From positions 2,418,001 to 2,482,000 of the forward strand of contig JAXBDG010000003.1 of NCBI GenBank assembly GCA_036320915.1: DNA of 64,000 bases, in the 5' to 3' direction. A program made the translations under genes and the position numbers. Below, piece by piece: positions 1-12,623 of the stretch. Source of the DNA: Linnemannia elongata (taxonomy: Eukaryota > Mortierellomycota > Mortierellomycetes > Mortierellales > Mortierellaceae). The first letter of the stretch is position 1, and the number at the start of each line of letters is the position of its first letter. Below the pieces are notes generated by a model. That model was given only the letters and a program-made list of their open reading frames with translations. It had not been told where the DNA came from and did no database searches.

Positions 1-594
1 GGGTCCGTTGCTCGACGACAGATGTGCAAACGAGTTATGGGTCGAAATCGACGAAGCCGAGACCAAGTTGCTTCCAGTGCCACCTCCATTGCTGTTTGTC
101 TGTAGTTGTTGTTGTTGCTGGAGTGTTGGATGCTGTTGGAACTGGTGTTGGTGCTGCTGCTGTTGGAGGTGATACATCCTCTTGTCGCTGTCAGTTGACG
201 ACTTGTTGTTCAATTGTTGTTGTTGTTGCTGCTGTTGGGGAGAATAGTCTAGACTGGCGGACGAGTTTTCACGCAGGTGTGCCGGTACTGAGGAAGTGGA
301 AGACAAAGTCGGAGTCATTGAAAGCGTCGTACTTGTCAGGACTGTGGAGTTGTTGTTAAGGTTGGTGGCATTATTGTTCGTCAGCTGTTGCTGTTGCTTG
401 CCTCCGCTATTGGGTGGGGGTGCCATAGTGGTCGAGGAGGCAATAGAACCGTTTCCTCCAGAGGTTGTTGTAGTCGCTGAGGGTGCCAAGTTAGAAGTAG
501 CGGCAGAGGCAGCAGCTACGGCGGCAGCATTTTTGGCGGCAGCGGCCTTTTCCTCCTTTTCCTTTTTGGACTTTTTGGAGAACAGACCAGCCAT
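1..594 (-). CDS. N-terminal part of a low-complexity Q/N/S/T-rich protein (runs off the window)
   Basis: An open frame of 198 codons starts at the ATG at 594-592 and runs to the window edge without a stop, so the gene is partial at its 3' end. The protein begins MAGLFSKKSKKEKEEK, a short basic leader followed by an Ala-rich stretch. It then becomes rich in Ser, Thr, Gln and Asn, with several runs of consecutive Gln and a His/Gln patch. No folded domain is visible in this part; such N-termini are common in fungal signalling, polarity and transcription proteins, and the function cannot be assigned. The start is chosen because it is the first ATG and the frame stays open for the whole of its visible length. 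The upstream 2 kb is purine-rich promoter DNA. Confidence 0.6.
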   Translation of the reverse strand, partial: MAGLFSKKSKKEKEEKAAAAKNAAAVAAASAATSNLAPSATTTTSGGNGSIASSTTMAPPPNSGGKQQQQLTNNNATNLNNNSTVLTSTTLSMTPTLSSTSSVPAHLRENSSASLDYSPQQQQQQQQLNNKSSTDSDKRMYHLQQQQHQHQFQQHPTLQQQQQLQTNSNGGGTGSNLVSASSISTHNSFAHLSSSNGP

Positions 595-2208
595 CGTTGT
601 AGGTATAAGGATTGGTTATAGTCCGTTTGTCTATGTGTGGGCGTGTGTGGTGATGGACTGGTGTGAGATGAAGAGAAAGGAGGGAGGGGTTAAGAAGAGT
701 CCAAGGTTATGGTAGTAGGAGTAGGAGTAGGAGTAGGGGTTATGGTTGTGGATGGTGCTATTGAGGAATAAGGAGTAAGAGAAGTGGATGAAAGGAAGGG
801 GGTCGGTGTGAATGTACCACAAGAGTAATTTTAATAAAGGGAGGCGGGATGATGATGGAGAAAGAGAAGAGTGAAGAAAAGGAGGGGAGAGAGAGAGAGA
901 GGAAGAGAAGGCGAAGGGATGACAATGGATGGGAAGAGGAGAGGAGAAAAAAGAAAAGGAAAAGGGAAAATGAGAAAAGGGATGATGACAGACCAATGCA
1001 ATAAGGAATAAGAAACGAGTCCTCCTTCTTTTCGCCTTCTGGCCTACCTTTCCCCTTCACTCAGTCAAATTAACCACAAACAGAGAACGACAAGGAAATT
1101 GATGACCGAGCATTAGAAAGCACCTTTGGGAACCAGATTCTATCATGACAACTGTCCTGAACTACCCATTTGACCATCCATCATCGCTCAAGCATTCATA
1201 TCCGTGTCCTTCTATATCCTAACCTCCTACCTCCTCACCTCCTGAACTAGCCCAACAACCCCCTTCAATCGAACATCCTCCTTCTCTTCACACCATATAT
1301 TATTCATCACATCATGTCATATCCTAACGGTCTTCCTCTTTCCCTCCCTCTTTCCCCTTTCCCCCGCCCCTTCCTCACCTACCATTCGTACCCATGCTCA
1401 TCCTCATCTTACACACATTACACACACGCACTTTCTAAACGAAAATAAAAAACACCGAGAGCCGTAAAGTATACATACAACTTTACAACTCACAAAAGAG
1501 CACTTTTATTCAACAGAGAGATAAAGAGAGAGAGAGAGTGAGAGAGAGCATTTTTACTTTTCGTTTTGTACTGAACCGTTGACATGTTCTTCTTTTCAAA
1601 CGAACCCCATTCATCAAACGGCTGGGCTCTCATTCCCCCCCCCCCCCCCCCCCTCCTCCTTCGTCTCGCTTTCATTCATACATTCATTGACTCGCTCAAA
1701 CAACACCTCCCTTGCGCTGCTCTATCCATCGCCATGTCTAATTGCACCTTAATTGCCTTAACGAACTTGAGGAGCACAAAACACACAAACACAACCATAA
1801 ACACACGTATAAAAACACAAACAAAAAGATATGAATCCAAGTACAATGAGGCACACCGAACGAGACTCGTGTGTTTGTGTCTATCGGTGTCTGTGTAAAC
1901 CTCCATCTCCTTGGGATCACTTTCCACTTTTCTCTCTTTTCATTCTTCGTCTCCTTCTTCCCCCTCCCACTATTCCCTTCCCCTTCGCCCCTCACTTTCC
2001 TCTCACACGCGTGACACGCCACAAAAAGAGCGCAACAAGTTTGATCTCGATAGCCTCACCCCCCCATCGATACACTGTTAATGTCTCGAAAAACGACGAA
2101 CGAATGAATGGTAACAAAAACCAGTCGTTCGATTCACAGACAACTTGATGCTCTTTCCTTCTTCTAACAAGCCATTGTTTGTCGACAAAGTTAATGAGGA
2201 AAGAACCG

Positions 2209-2246
<38 letters not shown>

Positions 2247-2584
2247 AGAGATAGAGGGGGTTCAAAGCAATGGTGAGATACAGCAGAACAAGGATACATT
2301 ACTGTCCGAAACTGAATGTCTCTCTTTTTTTTTCAGGCACAAAACGAACGATGACAATGCAAAAAGAGGATGAGAAACTTGAAAATGTAGCACCTTTTGG
2401 CACTTCGTTTTTCTCCTTGTTGCATAAAGGGTACTTTTGTTCTAGAAACCACACATGTATCGTTTTTATTTTGATGAAAAATTAATTATTTGCTCCGCAG
2501 AAGGCACTCACGCAGGCAAAACCGGAGTCAAAGAAGATGGAAAAAGGGGGAAGGAGGGAGGGAGGAGGAAAGAGGATAGGAGAT
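595..2584. other. Gene-free interval with simple-sequence DNA
   Basis: This stretch lies between the start of the Q-rich gene and the 3' end of the TM9 gene. It holds a GGAGTA-type microsatellite at about 714-736, a long purine-rich segment (about 836-985), a GA repeat near 1519-1550, a C run at about 1636-1653 and a 35-base A run (2209-2243). I see no coding stretch with believable composition or splice signals. It is probably the promoter and 5' leader of the Q-rich gene. Confidence 0.5.
2209..2243. repeat. poly(A) run, 35 bases
   Basis: A continuous run of 35 A on the plus strand, followed by a short GA stretch. No coding sequence lies just upstream that would make it a retro-element tail, so it is best read as a simple repeat. 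Confidence 0.85.
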
Positions 2585-5429
2585 CTAATCGATCTTGATG
2601 CTACTATAGATCTTCCTGACAAAAGCCATGGTCGAAAAGAACCCAATAGCGCCCGAAAGAACAAAAAACATCAAACTCATGATCGCCGTCCACCCGAAGT
2701 ACAACACCATCGATGTGAAACTCTTGATCTGCAACGTCGAAAAGTAATACATGATCGAGTACAAGAAAATATACACCGCCGACGCCCCCGATGTCAAGAA
2801 CGCTCTCCACCACCAATGGTAGTCCTCAGCGCACAGCTGGAAATAACACATCAGGATCGTCACCTCGGCACAAGTCACGACCAGGATTCCAAAGACCAAG
2901 AAAAGGAACCCAAAGACATAGTAGATCTTGTGGAACCAGATCGAGTTCAGGATGAAATAGAGCTCGATAAAGATTGCGCCAAAGGGCAGGATGCCGCCGA
3001 TCATCATTGAGGGAATCGTGCGGAGGTAGAAGACCTGGTCAGGGATCTGGCGAGGAATCTGGTTGGCACGGACTGGATGCTCAACCTTGGGACGCTGGAA
3101 TCCTAGATAAGATCCGATCACAGACAGAGGCGTCGAGACAAGAAACCAAAGTGCGACAATGCCCAACATCGTCCCGAATGGAACTGCTCCTGAGGAGTTC
3201 GCATTAATCAAGAAAAAGTTCAACGCCAAAAACGACCCAAAGATCACTCTATTTTATATTATTGGATAAAACATGTAGTTTGGTTAGTAACAGTAGACAC
3301 CACCTTCACCAACTACTCTATAACGCACAGGCAACAACATGAAGATGAACTTACGCAGGGAAAAGGAAGGCAGTGCCGAGGACGTTGGACTTCCAGGCCT
3401 CACCTCCAAACATCTTGTACATCCTGGCAGAGACGAATCCAGCAATGACGCCAAAGAACATGTAAAACACAATCATAATGGTTGCCAGAGATCCGCGGTT
3501 CGAGGGGGACAAGAATCCAAGGGCGGCAAAGACGATCGTCACTGAGGCCATCAAGAACATCTGAGATCCATTGCCGACAATGATCGAAAGCAGCATTGGG
3601 TAAGCAGGGGTGCGGAAGACATCTCCATGTACCAGCTTCCATCCGAAATCCTCCTGAATGTCCTCCTGAGCCTCAAGTTGGTTGTAACGAGAAATGTCCT
3701 TGTGCAAGGCACGGAGCAGGATCATGGCGACCATACCGGTCAAGAAGAGAACAATGATGATCGAGTTGACCAAACTGAACCAGTGAATCCTGGGCTCCCC
3801 GACCAACAAGTACTTATCCCATCTTGTTGCCCAGGCCGTGTCCATTTTCTATTATATCATAAAAATACAACAACAGAAAAAGTATTAACAACTGAACAAG
3901 GTGACATACACAACAGATCAGTATAATAATGATTCAACACCAACTTACGATCCAGTGGACGGAGTAGGTGTAAGTGACAGAGTTATCTTTGGTTTCGTCC
4001 AGGACCAATGCGGGAGTGTCCTCGGGTCCCTTGTAACCACAATCAAGCTGACCCAATGCGGGTGTTGCAATACTAGATAATCGAAATAGAGGGATATCAT
4101 TAATTTGCATTTCAAAGTTTTTTCCTTTAACAGTTACATTCACCCATTCAGGGTGTTCATGATTTTTCCCGTGATAATGAGTCTAGACCCAGTATTTGTC
4201 CGCACTTTTAATTGAAGAGTCCCTTTTCTTTTGTCTTTTCGTTCTGTATCCTGCGTGTGTGTGGTTGGCGGTTCCAGCTTCATCCAGATTTATCCGTTAG
4301 TGTGGCTGTAGTGTTTCTTCGGTGTCAATTTCCCACCTCAGAAATCAACTCGTCCTTCTCCAACAGCAAACAAGTGGGCGCAAAGTTTTGTATGCATGCA
4401 TGTCATGCACGAAGTGAACGTTCTACAACAATGACAAGGAAACCCAAAACATAAAAAGGACATACCTGACAGGACGAACAGCAATACCGACGACTCGCAG
4501 ACTGTCCTTCACCTCATTATGGTGATAATCGATCGAGATCTCATAGTGGTTATGCAACTTGGGTGCCCTCCTCGCCTCAACATCACTGCCCAACGGGAAC
4601 CCAATCGAATACACCTCGGTGTTGGGCTCTCTTCCTGGACGGACATGTCCTGCAGGGAGACCGTCTACCAGCCAGTTGATGTTGTAATTCTCCCGGATCC
4701 TGGCATTGATGAACTTGGCTTGATCTTTGGTCACCGGTGCCACACACAACTGCTTACAGCTCACTGCTTCTGTCATCTTGATCTATCATCCATTGAAAGC
4801 GAGAACAAAGAGGTGTGAGTTGATGCGATATCAAGTAGGCGAGATGATCAACAACTGCACCTATGTGGGGCCACAGCCCAATAAAAATTGTCCACCTGTC
4901 AACAACGACTCAATTCTCCAATTGCTCCCATCCTCATGGCAACTTCTCTCCTTGTATATCCCGCGCCGCGGCCAGAGCAAGACAAAAAAAATTGGCGCAA
5001 GCTCCTTTCGTTCCTCAACCTTCGCCCTGCCATCAGTCTTCTCCGGTCACTTCCAACTTCCTGTTTCCTGCCCTTGTCCTTCAGCTATTCTCGACGTCAA
5101 CGTCCCTTGCATCCATAACCCTGTCTTCTTACCTCATAAGCAGAATTCCAGATCCGGTCTCCAAACAAGATACTCCCCAAACTCTCCGCCTGACTCTTCA
5201 TCTCCTGCGGCTGACAGAATCCAAAGTCCTTTTCATAATAATCAAATGGAATCACAGACTTCAATTCCTGAGTATCGGAGCCCGGGGTGAGGGCATTGAC
5301 CATGAGGGGCACATTATCGCCGGCATGGTATTCGTGTGGGGCAACTCCTGGGAGGTAGAAAGCTTGGGTCTGGAGGAGGAGGGCGGTTGTTCCTAGGAGG
5401 ATGGATATGTTTGTGACAAATCGTCGCAT
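2585..5429 (-). CDS. Transmembrane 9 superfamily protein (EMP70/TM9SF type)
   Basis: Five exons join in frame to 629 aa: 5429-5133, 4776-4466, 4072-3949, 3848-3355 and 3248-2585, all with GT-AG introns. The product has a signal peptide (residues about 1-23), a lumenal N-terminal domain and a C-terminal half with about nine hydrophobic segments. Family-typical stretches include SVHWI before the first membrane helix and WATRWDKYL just after it. The protein ends in KID, matching the KXD/E COPI-binding Golgi-retention signal known for this family. Length matches the usual 600-660 aa. TM9 proteins act in the Golgi/endosome system and help sort membrane proteins with Gly-rich transmembrane segments; in fungi they also affect adhesion and metal handling. 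Which yeast paralogue (EMP70, TMN2 or TMN3) is closest cannot be settled by eye. Confidence 0.93.
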
Positions 5430-6544
5430 TTTGTATGCCTTTTTTTTGGAGGGGCTGTTGTCGCGGTCGAGGGTTTAAGGATGAGGAGAGGTGACAAAAG
5501 TAGAGGTTGATGAGGGTTTTGTTGTTGGAATCGAAGTGAGCGGGTGCTGAAGAGGAGGAGGAAGAAGTAGAGAGGAAGGAGGTGGGATACAACCGAGATA
5601 GAATGGAGAAAGGAGAAAGAAGAGAAGAAGAGGCGTCAAGAGTGACGGGTAAAGACAGGGGGGGTTGGTGGTGGTGATGAAGAGAGGAGAGAAGAGGTGA
5701 GGAGGAGAGGAGGGAAATAAAAGAGATGAGGAAAAGAAGAAAAAAGGTATTGTAATCAGAGAGCGGAAAATTACAAAAGAAAAAAGTAGGGGAAGGGACA
5801 AGGAAAGAAGACAAGAGGAAGAAGAAGAAAAGGAGTAGAGGCGACAAAGAAGAAAACAAGAAAGGAGTCGATAAGGGAGTGTGAGAGTGAAGCTCGCGCG
5901 GAACAAGAAATTGGTTCAAGGCGGCGTACATGCACATCGTTATCTCTCTCTAACTCGTTCACCTCAACTCAGGGCAGAGCAGGGCAGGGGACAGGGGTCA
6001 CGAACAAAGTGGGCGAGACCTTTGCTCATGTTTTTATCCATGTGCCATATTCCGTGATAAAAATAGCAACAAAAAAAATAGTACTCGTTGGCACACATAT
6101 TCAAATACCCCGCTTCATAACAGATGTTCAGGTTCATACAACGAGGCAATGGTGCCTTCATTCATTTGAAAAAAAAATAAAAAAAAAATAAAAAATAGAT
6201 CAGGATCGTGAAAGGGTCATAAAAATAAAACTATTGTAAAATGGGGGAAGGAAACGAAGGAACGCAGAAAAGATGGACGGACTCTTATCCTTTGTGAATC
6301 ACTGCTGCCAATTAGGTCTGTCCTTCCTTCCTTCCTTGTCTGCGTCCTTGCGTTTGTTTTGTTTGTTCGTTTGTTGTTGTTGTTGGCAGCGTAAAATGTG
6401 TATGGGTGTTTAGTCGTGTCTGTGATATTGTTGTAGGTTATTTGCTGTTTCGAAGAAATTGTTGATGTTGTCATTGTTCTTGCTCATGGTCACGGCCGTA
6501 GATTGCTTCAATCTTCTATTGGTACTCGCCTCCTCCAACTCCCT
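5430..6544. other. Intergenic region upstream of the TM9 gene
   Basis: This is the promoter side of the TM9 gene and the 3' flank of EDE1. From about 5460 to 5890 the plus strand is nearly all purine, so its complement gives long Ser/Leu/Phe-rich open frames that are composition artefacts. An A/T-rich patch lies at about 6160-6200. Nothing else is recognisable. Confidence 0.6.
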
Positions 6545-9500
6545 TTACTGTCCACCCTCAAGTAAAAAGTTGGCTGCCCGCTCCACTGTGTCATACCGTG
6601 AAAGGGCATCGTTCGCTTGCTGTCGAGTAAAGCCCATGCCCACCAACTCATCTGCTCCAGGAAGGTCAACCTTGGGTGCTACTGGTCCTGTCGATGCGCT
6701 GTTGGCTGTAGTCGTAGTAGAATCTCCTGTCGGCACTGATGCAAGCTGTGCTGCTGGAACAGACGGCACAGGCCGAGACGTTGGTGGCGCTGGGGATGCA
6801 AACTCGGCCTCAAAGTCATCAAAGCCGCCGCTTCCGAACCCATTGCTTGCTCCTCCTGCTCCTCCTGCTGGTGTCGAGCTCGACACTGCAAATCCGCCAA
6901 ATGCCTCATCTAAATCAATCGCAGCTCCTCCCGTATTGTTGTTGCCGGTGGTGTTCGTCTCAAACCCTCCAAACGAATCCTGGCGGTTGTTGCTGACTGG
7001 GGGGAAGCTGGCGCCAAACGCGCTCGCGCCAGTGCTCGAGCCAGGTGCCTGTGGTGCAGAGAAGGGTGTCGATCCAAATGCGTCATCGAACGAAGAGTTG
7101 AAATCGAAACCATCGTCAAATCCAGATATGTTGCCTCCTGCTCCGCTGCTGACCTTGGGTGCTGCCAACTCAACACCCTTGAATGCCGAATCAAAATCGT
7201 CCGCTCCAGATCCTCCGAACGAAGTTTCAAACTCGGAAAAGTCGGCGGTCGTCAACTTCTTGGTGCCTGACGACAAAGGCGCCGAAGCGACCGGGGCTGC
7301 GACGGAAGCAGCAGCCGTTCCTGTCACGTTAGGAGTCACAGCAGATGACTCGGCCGACAAGAAGGGCGACGAGGAATCATCCTCAACTTGGGGGGTTGCA
7401 GCGGCAACAGGAGCAACAGGAGCAGGAGTAACAGCAGCGGCGGCGGCGGGGTCAGGCGAGGCGATGGAGCTCTTGGCCTGAACAAAGGCATCCTCGTTGT
7501 CATCGTCAGAGTCACTCGAATCCTCGTCGTCGTGGTGAACCTCGACAATGGGTGGGAACTCGTCATCCTCCTTGGTCTTCTCGAAACTCTGTTGGAAGGG
7601 TGAGCCAGCGCTAAAGTCGTCCTCGAATCCAAAAGCACTCACGCGCTTCGATTTTTGGTCATCAGAACCACTCACGGCATCGATGTCAGGGAAAGCCTCA
7701 GCAAAGGCCTTCTCCGACTCCACTGGATCGGCAGTGCTCTTGGAAGAAGGCTTGGGAGCAGAGAAGCCGTTAAAAGCAGAATCAAAGTCCATCTTGGTCA
7801 CTGGAGGCGTGTCCATGGCAGGGAAGGCCATTGCAGCAAATGGGTCCGAGATGGAAGAGGAGGTAGGAAGAGGCTGACTAGCTTCTGCTGCAAAGCTCGT
7901 CAGTGACTCTGACTGGACCTGAGGGGTCTCGGGATCAGGAGACATAGTCACCTCGGGCTGATGAGTCAACATGGCGTGGGCAGCATGGGTCATAGGAGAC
8001 CAAAGGTTATCCTGAGGACCAGCGCCAGCAGCGGCGGACGACAAGAACGCGGAACTGGTGGTGTTGGCTTCACCAGTGCTGGTGATAGAAGCTGCTGTGC
8101 TCATACCAGTACCCTGACGAGGGATGGCGTCAAAGGGCGAGGAGCCAGTGGCCTGTCTTGCAACAGGCTCAAAGGGTGTAGAGCCAGTCGACTGACGGCT
8201 AATGACAGCGGCTGCGCTCATGCGAGGGGAGTGGACACTGTGGAAGCTTCCAGTAGGGCTGCGAAGCGCTGGTGGGATACCAAAGGCTTCCTCGGCCTCA
8301 GGGGTGACACGAGACGCAAATGGTGAGGCAGTACCGCGGCTGGCGGGAGGTGGTGGGGGCTCCTTTCTAGTTCCGCGAGGAGCAGGGGGTGGTGGTGCAG
8401 CACTTGATGACGATGCTGAGTGTGCTGGCGAAGAAGGTACTGGCGATGATGAGCTCAAGGCCTGAATGTCCCTGGCAATCTGGGCAGCCTTTTCACTCTC
8501 TTGGGCAATCTCATTGACCAATTTTTGTTTATCTGCATCGCTGGTGGCCAGCTGACGACGAGCAATCTCGAGAAGACTCTTTTGACGACCAGTGTCTTTC
8601 TTCTTGGCCTCCAGTTCTTCTCTCAGTTTGATAGTCTCATCATGGTTCTGGCGCAAGCGAGTCCTGATCATATTGCTCTCCTCCTGATCCTTGGCCAATG
8701 TCATCAAAAACTCCGTCTTGTTGGTCTGAGCAACGCGAAGGTCGCGCTCAGAGACCTCCAATTCCTCTCGCAACTTGATCAACTGTGGCTGGATCGAGGA
8801 CAGAGTGTTCTCCATATCCTTTATCGACTTTGTCTCGTTCTCGTGCAGGGTTTTAATCTGGTTGAGACGAATGCTGATATCCTGCTTTTGGGCCGACAAC
8901 ACCGACAGGTTCTTCTCCAGGAACGCGCGCTTGCTAGCCAAATCTCCGGTAACGTTGCTCAAGTTGTTGATTTGGTTCTGCATCGAGGCCAGCTCGCCAG
9001 TTTCAGACGTAATCTTGCTCGTCAAGTCCTCCGCGCCTATCAAGTCCTTGTCCGGAAGTCCAAGTCCACTACTGCTGACTGACGAGGTCAATGTAGGGCC
9101 ATCGCCAAGCAAATCAAACGATTGACGGCGGAAATGCTGCGAAGCCGCAGGCATCGTTGCACCTGGACGAGAGAAATATAGACATATCTATGTTAATCTA
9201 TGCGGCGATACCCCAAGACGGACTTAAAGTAATAATAAGGTAGAGTAATTTGCATCCTGTACTTACTGCGTGTAATATCTGAACCAAAGGGCAAAGGAGC
9301 GGAAAGGGAGGCGGTGACGCGGTTGCGGAGAGAAGGAGGGACCAAGGATAAAGGCAAGGTCTTTGGAATGGGGGCGTTTGAGGCGTTCTTCCTGTTGATC
9401 AGCAACATCGCGACAGCGAACTCGTCCTTGTTCAAACTGCCGGTCTTTGTAATATCGGAAAGATCCCAGATCTGCGCTAAAACGGATTCAGGCAGTCGGG

Positions 9501-11984
9501 AGTTCATGAAGAATCTGCCCGCCTCCTCACCTATTTTGGTTCAACAACGAAAAACGAAATGCATATGTGAATATCGGCATTCATTCAGCAGAGGGTTTTA
9601 ACAACGATTGAGAAGCTCACAGTCATGTACCTTCAACAAAGCCATCGCCATTAGCGTCCAACTGGTCAAAGAAGCGATCGAATTTGGCCTTTTCTTCGGG
9701 GGTGATTTCCCATGGAACAGAGTCAGCTGAGATTCCACCCGTGTTCTGCTTGGCAAGGGGGCTGGAGCTCATGCTCATGGATCCAGTCATCTGACGCGCA
9801 ATGACAGGGTTCTGAATGCCCATGTTGCCGCCAGTGACCTGGCGCGCAAGGGTTTGGGCACTCAAAACAGGGGACGACATTAATCCTACACCGGCAGCAG
9901 GTCCTGCAGCCGCCTTCAGCACTGATGGAGGAAGGGTTGTTGGGAGTGTGCTGATAGATCCGTCCATGGTCCTCTGAATGTAAAACATGGCGATGGTGAA
10001 GTCGGTAAGGTCGAGAGATCCACGCGACTTGGTGTCAGCAAGACCCCTAACAGTCATTCAAACAAGCATCAAAATGTGAGTCGGTATTGTTCTTCAATAC
10101 AGAGCGTCAGTCATGTAACTGCATTGAGGTTGAACATACCAAATCTGGCTCAGCTTGTCAACGGGAAGCTTAGACTTTAAAAAGACCTCACGAGCCTTGT
10201 CGCCATCCAACAGTCCACCGACGGGTCCAACTGCCATAAACATGTTGGCATATTTAGTCCTGTCGTTCTCCGAGATTGTAGGATCAGATCCTGTTGAGTG
10301 TGACACGACGGGGGTCGATCCAGAGAGAGGGGAGTCCGTCTTAGCAGGAGTAATTCCCTCAAAGTGAGGAAGAGGAGCATCTATGAAATGACGGGTGAAA
10401 AATGAATGGTAATCATTCGTTGTTTAGTTTGCCATGATATAAGGTACAGGATATCGAGGTGTGAAGTTCACCGCTGGTATGTCTTCAGTCTTTCTCTTTG
10501 TGAGTTGTTAATAATGGAATGCGGCAACGTTGCCAGCTGTTATCCTGCTTGTGTGCACTGTTGCCGTCTCTTTAGGACCGTTATCGATACTGTCATTATT
10601 ATCGTTGCTTGTACTGAATGCCTCGCACGTCTTCTTTTCTTCTTCCTCTGCTCTCAGGTTTTCGAAACTCGAGGGGGATAGTTGAGAGCAGATCGCAACC
10701 GACTACTGCTTGTATGCCATCCTGTCTGTTATCTTGGCATGTCTGGTGTAGCTACTGTTGTCCTTGTTTTTCTTCTTTCCACTTGAGCAAGCAGAGAAAA
10801 GTAACATGGTGTTTACCTGCGTTAATAAGGGCGGGCGACGGGGTCTTGCCGTTCTGGGCGTGAGCAATCAACTTGACGGCAACACTGAATCCCTGTTGGC
10901 CAAGGACTCCCTTATTGTCGGTGTCAGCCAACACCCAAATCTAAAAAGGAGAACAATTGGGACCAGAGGTTTCCAGGGGAGGTTAATAACTTCTTGAATG
11001 GTACCTGACTGAGCCTGGCTTTCACTGGAGCCGTTTGATAATTATATCCGGTAAAAGGGCAATTATTGAAATAGACATGAGAGCCGACGATTCGGTCTTG
11101 CTCAGTCTGCTGACGCTCATATCGCACTGGCGGCGTATTCGATGTCAGCCACAATGCCACTCCAAGGAAGACCAAGTCCAATTCAGAACAGTGTTCATTC
11201 TTTTCTGTAGGCTTTGTTCTCAAGCTTCCCTGTGGTGTCACTTCCTTGAGGTTGTGTGATCACAGCTGTGTCCTGAGCTGGGTGTTGGGCGAACCAGTAG
11301 CCATCCCATTCAAGAGCCCCGCTCTTTTGATATGTCCTGACCTGCCTTTGCGGTGGTGTTATAAAAGGACTTTTAAACTGTATGCATTAGCATTAATGAT
11401 TTTTACCTGTCCGAGTATTTGAGGAGAGAGACCCGACTTTGCAAAGAAGGGCACTGCATCTGCACCGGTAATAAAACCGCTCTGGTCAGTATCGGCAGCA
11501 GCCCAGAGTTGACCGTACAACTGCTTTTCGCGTGTCGTCAAGGTGATTTCTAGTAGAAGTTGCAAAAGGACACATCAGTCAGCTTGTCTTTTGCTAATGC
11601 ACCCGAATGGCATTAATGATCGTTTCTTGTCTTGCACCTCCTTCATGCCATCAATGTCCTGTTGTAGTTGACTGTCGCTGTTGTTGTTGTGTGTAGTTAT
11701 TGTGTGTATTTGTAGTGTGATGAAGGGTAGGTGGTGGCAAAGAGTGGCAGATAAGAGTACTATTATGTGTGAGGTGGGGTGGGAGAGAGCAACGATAACC
11801 CGTTGTGGTCGACTTTTTGTTTGTATGACGTGTGTCCTGGAAGGTTCTATTTCGACCAAGCCAAGTGTTCATATTATTCTGTTGGTGCTGCTTTGAAGAG
11901 AATAGAGAGAGAGAGAGAAGACATACCACGACGACGAACGGTGCCGGTGTTGTCGCGAGTGATGGGACCTCCGAACGAAGCCAT
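6545..11984 (-). CDS. EDE1: EH-domain endocytic scaffold, Ede1/Eps15 homologue
   Basis: Seven exons join in frame to 1287 aa: 11984-11927, 11549-11407, 10940-10817, 10380-10140, 10046-9631, 9530-9267 and 9162-6545. Three EH domains are readable: EH1 about residues 20-105, EH2 about 145-220, and EH3 about 297-385, which carries an EF-hand loop (DANGDGFVEGEE). A coiled coil follows (about 445-650), then a long acidic Ser/Pro-rich region with several DPF/DAF-like motifs. A UBA domain forms the last 40 residues (LPGADELVGMGFT at its start). This is the Ede1/Eps15 layout: an early factor at clathrin-mediated endocytic sites whose EH domains bind NPF motifs and whose UBA binds ubiquitin. A reduced paralogue lies at 41741-44481. 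The start is the first ATG, followed by a short leader spliced in phase 1 into EH1. Confidence 0.93.
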
Positions 11985-12623
11985 GGTTCAGTGTGGTTGT
12001 GAGGGGAGGTTTTTTTGGTGTGTGTGACGTGTGGTTAGGGAGGAGAGAAAAAGGCGGGAAAGGGTATGTGTGGAGAAGAGGAGAGTAGGAAGAGGATGAT
12101 GGGAAGGTGGGGTAAGATGAGAGTGGTTGAGAAGGAGAGGAGTGTCAGAAAGTATGAAGGAGGGACTAAGGGTGAAGAGGAAGTGAGAAGTGTGAAGTGT
12201 GAAGTGTGAAGTGTGAAGTGTGAAGTGTGAAGAAGAAGAGAAAAAAAAAAAAAAAAAAAAAAAAGTCGTGATGTGAAGAAAGAAGAAAGGGTGTGAATGT
12301 GAGTGGGTTGGAAGGAGAAGAAAATATTCAAAGTTCCACTTTGACTGAGACAGCGGTCGGTTGAACGATAGGGCCATTTCTCATCTTCGCTTCCAACGTG
12401 CAAAAGCGCTTCAAATATGAGCTTTGAAGTAATCATACAAAACACAAACAAATAAAACAGAACAGCCCACCCTCACTCACTCACTCACTCACTCTCCCAC
12501 AAAAACCATAGATCCACTCATCGATAACAAACACACTTCACCCCCATTCCACGCAGTAGTAAACAAAGACACCGTAGAAGATACACACTGAATACATTTC
12601 GATACATGATTACATCAAACTGC
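11985..12623. other. EDE1 upstream region with short tandem repeats
   Basis: Between the EDE1 start and the 3' end of the TPR gene. It contains a seven-base tandem repeat (unit GAAGTGT, about six to seven copies near 12187-12231), a 24-base A run (12241-12264) and a CACT tetramer repeat near 12472-12494. No coding potential beyond low-complexity frames. Confidence 0.6.
12187..12231. repeat. GAAGTGT heptamer tandem repeat
   Basis: About six perfect copies of a seven-base unit in the EDE1 promoter region, directly followed by a GAA stretch and the A24 run. A simple minisatellite, probably length-variable between strains. Confidence 0.85.

Noticed and set aside
5314..5937. Long minus-strand open frame (about 207 aa) upstream of the TM9 gene
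   Set aside because: Almost entirely Ser, Leu, Phe and Pro from a polypyrimidine strand; overlaps the TM9 first exon; no domain and no splice context. A composition artefact, like those at 631-1060, 12035-12451 and 40818-41381.
7100..9100. Plus-strand open frames of 80-340 aa opposite EDE1 exon 7
   Set aside because: They are antisense shadows of the Ser/Ala/Pro-rich and coiled-coil regions of EDE1, with no independent motifs.
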